From: JACQNR01 sp049515175
Lineage (GTDB): Bacteria > Acidobacteriota > Terriglobia > UBA7540
DNA: 16,773 nucleotides
Assembly: GCA_049515175.1 (NCBI GenBank)
Contig: JBEKUI010000075.1
Location: 1 to 16,773, forward strand
Direction: 5' to 3'
The notes below the pieces were generated by a model that saw only the letters and a list, made by a program, of their open reading frames with translations, was not told the DNA's origin and did not search any database. The position numbers and the translations under genes are program-made. This document shows positions 6,675 through 14,088 of the stretch, in pieces; the stretch's first letter is position 1; every line of letters begins with the position of its first letter.

Positions 6675-7451
6675 TTACTTGGCCACGCCACGCTCGGAGG
6701 TCCTGACGAATTCCACCAACGCGCGCACGTGCGGCGACTGGAATCCTTTGGCGCCGATCGCTTCCAGCGCCTGGGAGGTGTTGAGCTTGGAGCGGGTGAG
6801 GAGGCGCAGCGCCTGGTCGATTTCATCAACGTCTTGCTTGCTCAGCCCGCGCCGCTCGAGGCCCAGACGGTTCGCGCCATAAACGCCGAGAGGCCGGTCG
6901 GCGGTGGTCTTCGCGTAAGGAAGAATATCCTTGTTCACCACGCTGTAACTGCCCAGGAAGCTGTACGCGCCGATCCGGCAGTTTTGGTGGATGCCGCAAA
7001 ACGCCCCGATGGTGGCGTGGTCGCCGATGTCCACGTGTCCGGCCAGGGAAGCGCCGTTGGCCATGATGATGTGGTCGCCCAGCTTGCAGTCGTGGGCAAT
7101 ATGCACGTAGGCCATCAGAAAGTTATGGCTGCCGATGCGTGTCACCCCGCCGCCCTCGACCGTCCCGCGATGCAGCGTAATGAACTCCCGAAAGATGTTG
7201 TCGTCGCCGATCACGAGCCGCGTCGGCTCGCCCTTGTATTTCAGATCCTGGCAGGGGAAGCCCACGGCGGCGTAAGGGAAAATCCGGTTTCGCTTGCCGA
7301 GGGTCGCCGGACCTTCGATCAGGACGTGCGACATGACTTCGCAGTCGTCGCCCAGCTCAACACCTTTGCCGATCACGGAGTAAGGGCCGACGGTGACACT
7401 CGCAGCCACCCGGGCCTGGGGATGGATGATGGCGGTCGGATGTACCTTCAT
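6675..7451 (-). CDS. lpxA: UDP-N-acetylglucosamine O-acyltransferase LpxA
   Basis: LpxA performs the first step of lipid A synthesis, moving a 3-hydroxyacyl chain from ACP to UDP-GlcNAc. The 258-residue protein starts MKVHPTAIIHPQA and shows left-handed parallel beta-helix hexapeptide repeats (about 1-185). AYVHIAHDCKLGDH contains H120, which aligns with the catalytic His125 of E. coli LpxA. ANGASLAGHV (131-140) follows. The C-terminal helical domain carries GVYGANRLGLERRG. By simple offset, S168 occupies the position of E. coli G173, the acyl-length ruler. Its ATG overlaps the fabZ stop (ATGA, 7448-7451), so the two are coupled. Confidence 0.97.
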   Translation of the reverse strand: MKVHPTAIIHPQARVAASVTVGPYSVIGKGVELGDDCEVMSHVLIEGPATLGKRNRIFPYAAVGFPCQDLKYKGEPTRLVIGDDNIFREFITLHRGTVEGGGVTRIGSHNFLMAYVHIAHDCKLGDHIIMANGASLAGHVDIGDHATIGAFCGIHQNCRIGAYSFLGSYSVVNKDILPYAKTTADRPLGVYGANRLGLERRGLSKQDVDEIDQALRLLTRSKLNTSQALEAIGAKGFQSPHVRALVEFVRTSERGVAK

Positions 7452-7939
7452 TTCGTGGCGTTACCTGGGCGGTCGGCGATGGCAAACTGCACGATCGCCT
7501 CGGTGGCGAGCTTGCCGTCCACGGTGGCACGACCCTGCATCTTGCCGAAATTGCTCCGGCGCGCCAGCAGCTCCATTTCAATGCGCAACTGGTCGCCAGG
7601 CAGTACGGGCCGACGGAACTTCGCGCTCTCGATCCCCGTGAAGTAGATGAGCTTCTTTTCCTTGTCGGGGAGGTCGCGATAAATCAGCACCCCCGCCACC
7701 TGGGCCATGGCCTCGATGATCAGCACGCCGGGCATCACGGGCGCTCCGGGGAAGTGGCCGGGGAAGAAGGGCTCGTTGATCGTGACGTTCTTTAATCCCA
7801 CGATGCGTTTGTCCGCTTCCAATTCCAGGATGCGGTCCACCAGCAGGAACGGATAGCGGTGGGGAAGGAACTTCAGAATTTCATGGATGCCGTAAACATA
7901 CCCTTTTTCCGAAGGCTGCGCTGCAACCGAATCGCTCAC
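7448..7939 (-). CDS. fabZ: 3-hydroxyacyl-[ACP] dehydratase FabZ
   Basis: FabZ dehydrates 3-hydroxyacyl-ACP in fatty acid elongation and competes with LpxA for the same substrate, which explains their common pairing. The 163-residue hotdog-fold protein has LPHRYPFLLVDR (25-36) and NEPFFPGHFPGAPVMPG (55-71), with catalytic H62. IIEAMAQ supplies the catalytic glutamate E76. The start is GTG at 7939, just after an in-frame TGA, so no longer protein is possible. A GGGGAT sequence lies about 10 nt upstream. It is the first gene of the leftward envelope cluster and overlaps lpxA by 4 nt. Confidence 0.97.
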   Translation of the reverse strand: MSDSVAAQPSEKGYVYGIHEILKFLPHRYPFLLVDRILELEADKRIVGLKNVTINEPFFPGHFPGAPVMPGVLIIEAMAQVAGVLIYRDLPDKEKKLIYFTGIESAKFRRPVLPGDQLRIEMELLARRSNFGKMQGRATVDGKLATEAIVQFAIADRPGNATK

Positions 7940-8027
7940 GAATCACCATCCCCAAGAAAATGGAATGCCCAGGCCAAGCACGGGATTCCCGCCGCGGCGC
8001 TCGCCGCCCGGCTCGCGACACTCCCGC

Positions 8028-8056
8028 ATTATAGTTGAAACCCGCTCGCCCTCCAA
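8028..8056 (-). promoter_or_regulatory. Candidate promoter for the fabZ-lpxA-lpxI cluster
   Basis: A perfect -10, TATAAT, is present on the minus strand at 8028-8033. A weak -35, TTGGAG, lies at 8051-8056, with a 17-nt spacer. Transcription would start near 8021, giving an 80-nt leader. That leader contains a GC-rich hairpin (GCGGC, loop GAGC, GCCGC) before the GTG start of fabZ. Confidence 0.5.
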
Positions 8057-8121
8057 ACGCCGGGTCCAGTAGAGCGCCTGTCGCCTTCGAATGCCGGGGA
8101 CTTCCGCGATTCTCCTCACGC

Positions 8122-8151
8122 ATGACCTCACGCGGCGAGCTGTGCTAAACT
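8122..8151 (+). promoter_or_regulatory. Candidate promoter for folD
   Basis: TGCTAAACT (8143-8151) is an extended -10 with TG one base upstream of TAAACT. A weak -35, ATGACC (8122-8127), sits 18 nt away. It points away from the fabZ promoter, so the 245-nt gap 7940-8184 is a divergent regulatory region with no gene of its own. Confidence 0.4.
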
Positions 8152-8184
8152 CGCTCGTCTTAATACCTTCCAAGGAGAACTTCC

Positions 8185-9120
8185 GTGAGTGCACGCATTC
8201 TTGATGGCAACAAAATCCGTGACGAAATTTTGAGCGACCTGCGCAAGGAAATCGAAGCCCTAAAGGCGGCCGGGATTGTGCCAGGACTGGCGGCGGTCCT
8301 GGTGGGAGAAAACCCCGCCTCGCAGATTTACGTGCGCAGCAAGGTGAAGACCTGCGAATCACTCGGCTTGTTCAGCGAAAAGATCGAGCCGCCGGTGACG
8401 AGCACCACCGAGGAGATGCTGGCCCTCGTCGACCGGCTGAACAAACGGGAGGACATCGACGGCATCCTCGTGCAACTTCCGCTGCCTTCCCAGATTGACT
8501 CGAAAAGGGTCCTGGAGGCGGTCAGTCCCGCCAAGGATGTCGATGGTTTCCATCCCATGAACATCGGCTACCTGGTGAGCGGGCGGCCGGGACTGGTGCC
8601 CTGCACCCCGGCCGGGGTCATCGAAATTCTGAAGCGCAGCGGTGTGACCTTCAAGGGTTCCCGCGCCGTGATCGTGGGCCGCAGCGACATCGTCGGCAAA
8701 CCCACCGCCATGCTCCTGATGCACGAGCACGCCACCATTACCATCTGCCACTCCCGCACCCGCGACCTGCCCGCCGTGGCGCGCGAGGGCGACATCCTGG
8801 TGGCCGCCATTGGTCGACCCGCTTTCGTGACCGGCGATTTCATCAAGCCCGGTGCCATCGTCATCGACGTGGGGCAGAACGTCCTGAAGACGGCGGACGA
8901 AGTGAAGAAGATCTACCACAACCCCACCGAGGCGCTGAAGAAGCTCGAGGCCAAGGGCCAGGTGCTGATCGGCGACTGCCAGCCCGAGGACGCCATGGAG
9001 AAAGCCGGCGCCTTTACGCCCGTCCCCGGCGGCGTCGGCCCGCTCACCATCACCATGCTGATGGTGAACACCGTGAAGGCCGCGCGCGCCCGGCGCGGAC
9101 TGCGCGCCGCAGCGGCCTGA
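8185..9120 (+). CDS. folD: Bifunctional methylene-THF dehydrogenase/cyclohydrolase FolD
   Basis: FolD interconverts 5,10-methylene-, methenyl- and 10-formyl-tetrahydrofolate, supplying one-carbon units for purines and formyl-Met. The protein has 311 residues, slightly longer than the usual 280-300 because of an alanine/arginine-rich tail. Active-site residues are visible: Y49 and K53 in YVRSKVKTCES (E. coli Y50 and K54), QLPLP (97-101), and D120 in KDVDGFHP (E. coli D121). The NADP-binding signature is GRSDIVGKPTAMLL, and PVPGGVGPLTITML closes the fold. The GTG start has an ideal AAGGAG (8172-8177) 7 nt upstream. It is the first rightward gene, followed by a long palindromic repeat before coaE. 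Confidence 0.97.
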   Translation: MSARILDGNKIRDEILSDLRKEIEALKAAGIVPGLAAVLVGENPASQIYVRSKVKTCESLGLFSEKIEPPVTSTTEEMLALVDRLNKREDIDGILVQLPLPSQIDSKRVLEAVSPAKDVDGFHPMNIGYLVSGRPGLVPCTPAGVIEILKRSGVTFKGSRAVIVGRSDIVGKPTAMLLMHEHATITICHSRTRDLPAVAREGDILVAAIGRPAFVTGDFIKPGAIVIDVGQNVLKTADEVKKIYHNPTEALKKLEAKGQVLIGDCQPEDAMEKAGAFTPVPGGVGPLTITMLMVNTVKAARARRGLRAAAA

Positions 9121-9123
9121 AAG

Positions 9124-9289
9124 CAGTGACGAGTGGAAAGTGACGAGTGACGAGCGGAGACAATTTGTGATTAAGCGATTTGGTGATTGAGTGATTGAAA
9201 TGCAGTCCCCTCCTTTGCGCCAAATACCTCAAATCACTAAATCGCTAAATCACTCAATCTCTAAATCTTGTCACTAGTCACTCGTGACC
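9124..9289. repeat. Long imperfect palindrome of short tandem units
   Basis: The folD-coaE gap is almost entirely repeat. The left arm (about 9124-9200) is built of GTGACGAG units followed by GATTTGGTGATTGAGTGATT units. The right arm (about 9221-9289) contains the complements, for example AATCACTAAATCGCTAAATC and CACTAGTCACTCG. The arms would fold into an imperfect stem with a loop near 9201-9220. It may act as a terminator or processing element, and looks like a REP/MITE-type or low-complexity intergenic repeat. Confidence 0.65.
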
Positions 9290-9303
9290 TGTCGTTAATC
9301 CTC

Positions 9304-9948
9304 ATGAGTCAACTCGGTCGAACCTTCGGATTGACCGGCGGCGTGGCTTGCGGCAAAAGCACCGTCGCCGGGATGTTCGCAGAACTCGGCGCGAAGATCA
9401 TTGATGCCGACCGGCTGGCCCACGAACTGATTCGGTCGCCGCAACCCGCCTACCACGAAATCGTTCACCAATTTGGCTTCGAAATTCTCGATTCGCAGGG
9501 TGAGATCGACCGCAAGCGCCTGGGCGCCGTTGTCTTTCGAGACCCTGAGAAACTTCGCGCGCTCAATGCCATCGTCCACCCCCGAGTCATCGAGCGCACT
9601 GACCAACTTGCCGAAGCATTTCAACTTCAGGACCCGCAGGCCGTCGTGCTGGTCAATGCGGCCCTGATCTACGAGGCCAATCTAACCGGCCACTTCGCCA
9701 AAATCATCGTGGCCTGGTGTCGGCCCGAACAGCAACTCGAACGGCTGATGGCCAGGACCGGCCTCTCCCGCGAAGAAGCCGAGCGCCGCATCGCCGCCCA
9801 AATGCCAGCGGAAGAAAAACGCCGCCACGCAGACTTTGTCATCGATTGCTCGGGCGATCTGGAAAAAACTCGAGTGCAGGCGAGTGAACTCTTTGCCTAC
9901 CTCCACAAAATCACCGACGCCTCAAAGAAACTGGAAATTGGAAAATAG
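9304..9948 (+). CDS. coaE: Dephospho-CoA kinase CoaE
   Basis: CoaE phosphorylates the ribose 3'-hydroxyl of dephospho-CoA with ATP, the last step of CoA synthesis. From the ATG chosen the protein has 214 residues, normal for the family. The P-loop is GGVACGKST (12-20), with cysteine where serine is common. IIDADRLAHEL (32-42) contains the conserved DAD substrate motif. LTGHFAKIIVAWC, then RTGLSREEAERRIAAQMP and DFVIDCSGD, make up the lid and C-terminal part. The frame extends 12 codons upstream to 9268, but that part lies in the repeat arm, so the shorter start is preferred. No ribosome binding site is clear. The last residues, KKLEIGK, are encoded by an arm of the 9931-9998 repeat. Confidence 0.95.
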   Translation: MSQLGRTFGLTGGVACGKSTVAGMFAELGAKIIDADRLAHELIRSPQPAYHEIVHQFGFEILDSQGEIDRKRLGAVVFRDPEKLRALNAIVHPRVIERTDQLAEAFQLQDPQAVVLVNAALIYEANLTGHFAKIIVAWCRPEQQLERLMARTGLSREEAERRIAAQMPAEEKRRHADFVIDCSGDLEKTRVQASELFAYLHKITDASKKLEIGK

Positions 9949-9998
9949 AAACTTGTTCAATAGGGTGCAGTTTCCAATTTCTAATTTCCAATTTCCGG
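9931..9998. repeat. Inverted repeat shared by two convergent gene ends
   Basis: CTGGAAATTGGAAAATAG with the following AAACT (9931-9953) faces an inverted arm at 9969-9998. That arm reads, on the minus strand, CCGGAAATTGGAAATTAG and onwards. Each arm carries a TAG that ends one of the flanking convergent genes. It probably forms a hairpin in both transcripts and could be a bidirectional terminator, although it lacks a typical U-run. Confidence 0.65.
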
Positions 9999-10751
9999 CC
10001 TTTTGCTGGCCAGCCATTCCTCCCCACTTGCCCGAAGCTCATCCAGTGTGCGCTGGACTTCCTGTTGCTTCGTGTCTTGCTCGGCGTCGCCGGCCGCTTC
10101 CGGCACGACGATGGGCGGAGCGATGAAGACCGCAGCCTTGCTGAACGGGTAGGGGAACTGCGTCTGGTCCCAGCTCTTGTGGAAGACGAAAGCCTTCTTC
10201 ACCGCGATATGGAAACACAGGATGGCCGCGCCGGTGGCGCGTGAGAGGATCACGGAGCCGCGCTTGGCGACGAAGCGCGGGCCGCGCGGACCGTCGATGG
10301 TGAACGCGGTATCGCGGCCAGCGCGGTGGCAACGAATCAACTCGACCAGCGCCCGGCCCGCTCCGCGCGAACTCGAGCCGCGTGCCGCACCGTAGCCGTG
10401 CCCCTCGATGATGCGCGCGATGTACTCGCCGTCAAAATTCTGGCTGGTCATCACGACGATGCCGCGCTTTCGCCAGAACCAGGTCGCGGCAAAGATCTCG
10501 CGATGCCAGAAAGTGTAGATGAGGCCCTTCCCGAGCCGGTGCGCGGCTTCCCAGTTCTCCCAGCCGTGGACCTCGAAGCGCAGCGTGCGCCCCACGAGGT
10601 AGACGGCGAGATATCCCATAATGCTGGCCACAGCAATCTGCACGCGCTGCCAGAGCGTAAACCCGCGAGGATTCTCGGCCAGGGTCACGCCGTCTTCGGG
10701 CGGGATGTCGGGATCGTTGGTTCTGAGCTGGTTTGCGGATTCTTCCGGCAT
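9981..10751 (-). CDS. DUF374-type lysophospholipid acyltransferase-like protein
   Basis: This is a 256-residue membrane-associated protein of the LPLAT superfamily, closest in pattern to DUF374 proteins. One hydrophobic segment (about 36-54) precedes the acyltransferase domain. Motifs are TFWHRE (80-85) with putative catalytic H83, SQNFDGE (103-109), RGSSSRG (124-130) and TIDGPRGPR (151-159), followed by KRGSVILSRATGAAIL. In this family the histidine/aspartate pair transfers an acyl chain to a lipid acceptor. The acceptor here is unknown; lysophospholipid or a lipid A precursor are both possible. The C-terminus RPEIGN comes from a repeat arm. It converges with coaE and follows the ETF-quinone oxidoreductase on the same strand. 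Confidence 0.83.
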   Translation of the reverse strand: MPEESANQLRTNDPDIPPEDGVTLAENPRGFTLWQRVQIAVASIMGYLAVYLVGRTLRFEVHGWENWEAAHRLGKGLIYTFWHREIFAATWFWRKRGIVVMTSQNFDGEYIARIIEGHGYGAARGSSSRGAGRALVELIRCHRAGRDTAFTIDGPRGPRFVAKRGSVILSRATGAAILCFHIAVKKAFVFHKSWDQTQFPYPFSKAAVFIAPPIVVPEAAGDAEQDTKQQEVQRTLDELRASGEEWLASKRPEIGN

Positions 10752-10765
10752 CTGTGTACAGGCTG

Positions 10766-10774
10766 GTTATAGCA
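10766..10774 (-). promoter_or_regulatory. Extended -10 ahead of the acyltransferase
   Basis: TGCTATAAC on the minus strand is an extended -10 without a recognisable -35. The predicted start would lie about 8 nt before the ATG at 10751, giving an almost leaderless mRNA. Confidence 0.3.
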
Positions 10775-10818
10775 CAGGCTCACGTACCGTGGGGTGATGG
10801 AGTCTGCGTGGGGGTTTT

Positions 10819-10858
10819 CTGCCGACTGCCGAGTGCCTTCTGCTCACTGCCTCACTAC
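10819..10858. repeat. ACTGCC-type low-complexity repeat
   Basis: CTGCCGACTGCCGAGTGCC and then TTCTGCTCACTGCCTCACTAC form degenerate copies of an ACTGCC(G/T) unit directly after the ETF-quinone oxidoreductase stop codon. This resembles the short-unit intergenic repeats elsewhere in the window but is a different unit family. Confidence 0.4.
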
Positions 10859-12546
10859 ATCCCCTCATAGTGCGGCCCGCCTCCGCCTTCGGGCGGGACC
10901 CAGGTGATGATCTGGTACGGGTCGGCGATGTCGCAGGTCTTGCAGTGGACGCAGTTAGAGGGATTCAGCTTGAGGCGTTTGCCGGACCCGTCGGCGGCGA
11001 CCTCCATCTCGTAAACCGCGGCAGGGCAGAAGTGCTGGCAGGGGTTGCCGTATTCGCGCGTGCAGCGGTTGTTGCAGATGTCGAAGTCGGCGATCTTCAG
11101 ATGCGACGGTTGGTCCTCTTCGTGATGGGTCGCGGAGTGATAGACGTCGGAGAGCTTGTCAAACGTGAGGTTGCCATCGGGTTTTGTTATTTCGACGGAC
11201 TCGCCCTCGACTTCAGCCAGCAATCTCATCCGTTCATGCCCGGCATGAGTCGTGTAACGGGCGCGAACGCCACGGCCGCCCGTCACCTGTTGCAGCGCGC
11301 CGTGGAAGACACCCGGCCAGAAGCCGCCGTCGAACCCCTGGTGAAAATTGCGGACTTTCCAGAGCTCATCTTTGATCCAACTCGACTGCCACTTGGCCTC
11401 AAAGGCCTGCAGGGTCGCGGCGGAGTAATCGTTCTTGAGCAGGGCTTCAAAGACCGCCTCGGCGGCGAGCATCCCGCTCTTCATCGCCAAATGAATGCCC
11501 TTGAGCCGGGCCGAATTCAGAAAGCCGGCGGAGTCGCCGACGATCAGCGCCCCGTTCGTTGCGGTGTGAGGAATCGAAAAGTAGCCGCCTTCGGGGATGG
11601 TCTTGGCTCCGAAGCGCACCATCTTGCCGCCTTCGAGTAGCCGCCGGACCCAGGGATGCGTTTTGAACTGTTGAAAAGCGTTGTGCGGATCGAACCGCGG
11701 GTCTTCGTAATCGAGTCCCACGACGAGTCCCACGGAAAGGAGAGCGTCCGAAAGCGCGTAGACGAAGCCGCCGCCGAATTGGCGGGAGGTGAGCGGCCAG
11801 CCGGCGGTATGCACCACCTCCCCAGCGCAAACGCGCCCCGTGGGAATCTCCCAGAGCTCTTTCACCCCGAGGGTGTAAACCTGAGGATTACAGCCGCGAT
11901 CGAGTTCGAAGCGGCGGACGAGTTCCTTCGCGAGCGAGCCTCGGGGTCCTTCGGCGAAGACAGTGACCTTGGCTCGCAGATCGTACCCCGGCTGAAAGTT
12001 GGATTTGCGTTTGCCCTCGCGATCGAGGCCCTTGTCATCGGTCCTCACGCCTACGACCTGGTCGGCTTCGTACAGAACCTCCATACCGGCAAACCCCGGA
12101 AAAATGTTCACGCCTTCCTTTTCCACCCGCGCGTTCAGCCATTTGGCGAGCTTGTTGAGCGAGACGATGTAATTGCCGTGGTTCTGGAGGAAGGGAGGAA
12201 TGATGGGAAGCTTCCGCTGGCCGCCGCGGGTAAAGTAATAGACCGAATCCTTGGTGACCGGCGACTCGAGCGGGGCGCCTTGCGCCTCATAATCCGGGAT
12301 CAACTCCCCCAGGGCGCGGGGGTCGAGCACGGCGCCGGAAAGCGAGTGGGCGCCAAGCTCGCTGGCCTTTTCGAGAAGGCAAATGTTCTCAGGACTGAGA
12401 GTCGTGCCTGCTTGCCGGCCCGTTTGGACCGCGTCGTTGTGAGCTTTGTAGAGTTGAACCAGGCGCAATGCGCAGCTCAGGCCGGCGGGACCGGCGCCGA
12501 CGATCAGGACGTCCGTCTCCAGCCGCTCGCGCTCAGGATCCGCCAT
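10855..12546 (-). CDS. Electron transfer flavoprotein:quinone oxidoreductase
   Basis: ETF-QO takes electrons from reduced ETF, fed by acyl-CoA and other dehydrogenases, and passes them to membrane quinone through FAD and a 4Fe-4S cluster. From the ATG chosen (GTG two codons earlier is also possible) the protein has 563 residues. The FAD motif GAGPAG is at 17-22. FAEGPRGSLAKELVRRF and GDSAGFLNSARLKGIHLAMKSG are strongly conserved ETF-QO segments. The C-terminal iron-sulfur domain ends NCVHCKTCDI, then WVPPEGGGGP and HYEGM. Cysteines C507, C532, C535 and C538 match the standard cluster. Three further cysteines, C491, C495 and C503 (CNNRC and GNPC), are extra relative to mitochondrial-type enzymes. 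No ETF subunit genes are nearby. Confidence 0.95.
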   Translation of the reverse strand: MADPERERLETDVLIVGAGPAGLSCALRLVQLYKAHNDAVQTGRQAGTTLSPENICLLEKASELGAHSLSGAVLDPRALGELIPDYEAQGAPLESPVTKDSVYYFTRGGQRKLPIIPPFLQNHGNYIVSLNKLAKWLNARVEKEGVNIFPGFAGMEVLYEADQVVGVRTDDKGLDREGKRKSNFQPGYDLRAKVTVFAEGPRGSLAKELVRRFELDRGCNPQVYTLGVKELWEIPTGRVCAGEVVHTAGWPLTSRQFGGGFVYALSDALLSVGLVVGLDYEDPRFDPHNAFQQFKTHPWVRRLLEGGKMVRFGAKTIPEGGYFSIPHTATNGALIVGDSAGFLNSARLKGIHLAMKSGMLAAEAVFEALLKNDYSAATLQAFEAKWQSSWIKDELWKVRNFHQGFDGGFWPGVFHGALQQVTGGRGVRARYTTHAGHERMRLLAEVEGESVEITKPDGNLTFDKLSDVYHSATHHEEDQPSHLKIADFDICNNRCTREYGNPCQHFCPAAVYEMEVAADGSGKRLKLNPSNCVHCKTCDIADPYQIITWVPPEGGGGPHYEGM

Positions 12547-12629
12547 GCTCACCGGACCTCAGTGGAAACCAAAAAGGAAGGACGATCGACCCCTCGCGGG
12601 CGTCCGACACCCGGCACTGAAGGGCCTAA

Positions 12630-13361
12630 CTACTTGGGCAGGGTGGCCATCTGGTCCTTGAGGACCTGCGTGATGGCGGTGTCGGAGCTGAACTTCTTCT
12701 CCAGTTCCTGGTAAACCAAGCGCGCCTTATCCGGCTGCGCCACCCGGTAGGCGTCGGCCAAAGCCAGCTTGGCCGTCGTCTCCGGCACCGCCGAGGTGGG
12801 CCGCGCCGCCAGCTCCTGATAGATCCGCACCGCCTCGTCGGTCTTCCCCGCCTTCACCAACTCCCCGGCCAGCGCGTACCGGGCCAGGGAAGCGATCTCC
12901 CGGTCCGACTCGCCGGCAGATTCGCGCAACGTCTTGAGGGCGGCGTTCTGATCGCCGAGCAACGCCTGGCAGAGGCCCACGTGGTAGCGCGCCACGGCAA
13001 CCGCCTTGGGCTCGGGCGGCTGCGAGTACTTCTGAATCAGGTCCAGGAATTGGTCTTCGGCCTTCTTGTATTTCTCGCGAGCCGTCGCAAAGGACTGGAA
13101 GCCACCCGGCAGGGCGCTGCCCTGCGGGATGCTACCCACGTAGGCGCGGAAAGTCTTGAGGGCTGCTCCCAACGCTTCGTTGGCCTCCGCCTCGCGGCGG
13201 TCCTGGTAGTATTTGAATCCGCCCGCCAGCCCTGCCACCACGATCACGATGCCTACGACCGTGGCAATCTCCCGGTAGTGGGTCTTGAAGTATTCCTCGA
13301 ATTCCTCGTACGTCGAGCGAAGCTGGTCTTCCTTTAGTTCGTGGCGGCTGATATGGGCCAC
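12630..13361 (-). CDS. Membrane-anchored tetratricopeptide protein, YfgM-like
   Basis: This 243-residue protein has an N-terminal cytoplasmic segment, one membrane span (about 33-50, IATVVGIVIVVAGLAGG) and an alpha-helical periplasmic part with TPR-like helices. Examples are AVARYHVGLCQALLGDQNAA, ARYALAGELVKAGKTDEAVR, and the helix around AKLALADAYRVAQ. The layout matches YfgM/Tol-Pal-associated TPR proteins that sit at the Sec translocon or handle envelope proteins; the exact role is inferred. The start is GTG with AAGGAG 8 nt upstream, which supports it. It precedes the ETF-quinone oxidoreductase by about 83 nt, and the two may be co-transcribed. Confidence 0.78.
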   Translation of the reverse strand: MAHISRHELKEDQLRSTYEEFEEYFKTHYREIATVVGIVIVVAGLAGGFKYYQDRREAEANEALGAALKTFRAYVGSIPQGSALPGGFQSFATAREKYKKAEDQFLDLIQKYSQPPEPKAVAVARYHVGLCQALLGDQNAALKTLRESAGESDREIASLARYALAGELVKAGKTDEAVRIYQELAARPTSAVPETTAKLALADAYRVAQPDKARLVYQELEKKFSSDTAITQVLKDQMATLPK

Positions 13362-13394
13362 AGGGATCTCTCCTTAACGCACATTAAACTACTC

Positions 13395-13423
13395 ATCTTA
13401 GCAACCACCCCCTGAAGCGTCAA
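13395..13423 (-). promoter_or_regulatory. Candidate promoter for the TPR gene
   Basis: On the minus strand TTGACG (13418-13423), a 17-nt spacer and TAAGAT (13395-13400) preceded by TGC make a good sigma70-like extended -10 promoter. The leader would be about 27 nt and contains the AAGGAG of the TPR gene. The rest of 13362-13595 shows no gene. Confidence 0.5.
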
Positions 13424-13595
13424 TCGGGCCCGGCCTGACGCGGTGCTTCGCCGCCCTTGCCTCCGGGGCAGAGGACACACAACAGCGCGATGCGGACCCG
13501 AACTCCAACGCCCGATTTTTCACTTGAGGGTCTGCGAGTGGAGACAGCGGGCCTGACGCCAGACTCCTCTCGCACGGTTCCGGATCGCCAAGGGA

Positions 13596-13943
13596 TCAGG
13601 GGTTCTCGCGGGCTGTCCACGGAATGAGAGGCTGCAAGCGCAAGCTCGAGCAAAGCTCACGCAGAACCTCACTGCTATTCTGGTCCACGTCGAGAAAGCG
13701 GAGGCCCGCCAATCCCTGGGCATTCTTCCAAGCCACCTGTGCTCCCGTGCAGATTTCTTCTCCGTGCCAATGCAGCGTGAGGCGGCACTTTCGCCCGGAC
13801 TCCGGAATGTTCTCGCCGCGGAGGCAGCAGCCCTGTACGCTGAGGACCTCGATCTGGACGGGATGGCTAGCGCCAGATGGCTGGGGTTCCAGGGTGGCGG
13901 AAAGATCGGCAAAATAGCGTGGAACTCGGCGGCGCTCATCCAT
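13596..13943 (-). CDS. PilZ-domain protein, degenerate second motif
   Basis: This 115-residue protein begins MDERRRVPRYFADLSATLEP. RRRVPR matches the RxxxR part of the PilZ c-di-GMP motif. The second motif, normally [DN]xSxxG, reads VLSVQG, so the leading acidic or amide residue is missing. A typical PilZ beta-barrel pattern follows (CRLTLHWHGEEICTGAQVAW, then GLAGLRFLDV). Loss of the aspartate/asparagine suggests weakened or absent c-di-GMP binding, but that is inference. It sits 145 nt from a second PilZ gene on the same strand. The target process, such as motility, pili or exopolysaccharide, cannot be told from context. Confidence 0.75.
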   Translation of the reverse strand: MDERRRVPRYFADLSATLEPQPSGASHPVQIEVLSVQGCCLRGENIPESGRKCRLTLHWHGEEICTGAQVAWKNAQGLAGLRFLDVDQNSSEVLRELCSSLRLQPLIPWTARENP

Positions 13944-14088
13944 AGTGATTGCAGTCTAGTCCTCTGACGTGTCGAAGGCAAGCTGTGTGTCAATGCCGGC
14001 GGGGAAGGCGAGGGGGGTTGGCAAACCACCCGGAGCGGCTGCGGGGGGCGCGAGGGCAACCTGCGTGAGTCCGGAAGGAGGTGGGGGG

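Noticed and set aside
8359..8919. Long minus-strand frame opposite folD
   Set aside because: It mirrors the well-supported folD gene; such antisense frames are common in GC-rich genes.
9124..9289. Possible CRISPR-like array between folD and coaE
   Set aside because: Units are about 8 nt, contiguous and arranged as a palindrome, with no spacers.
9268..9303. Upstream coaE start adding 12 residues
   Set aside because: Those codons lie in the arm of the intergenic palindrome, and the family normally begins just before the P-loop.
11656..12714. 352-codon rightward frame opposite the ETF-quinone oxidoreductase
   Set aside because: It lies antisense to a clearly conserved gene and shows no family motifs.
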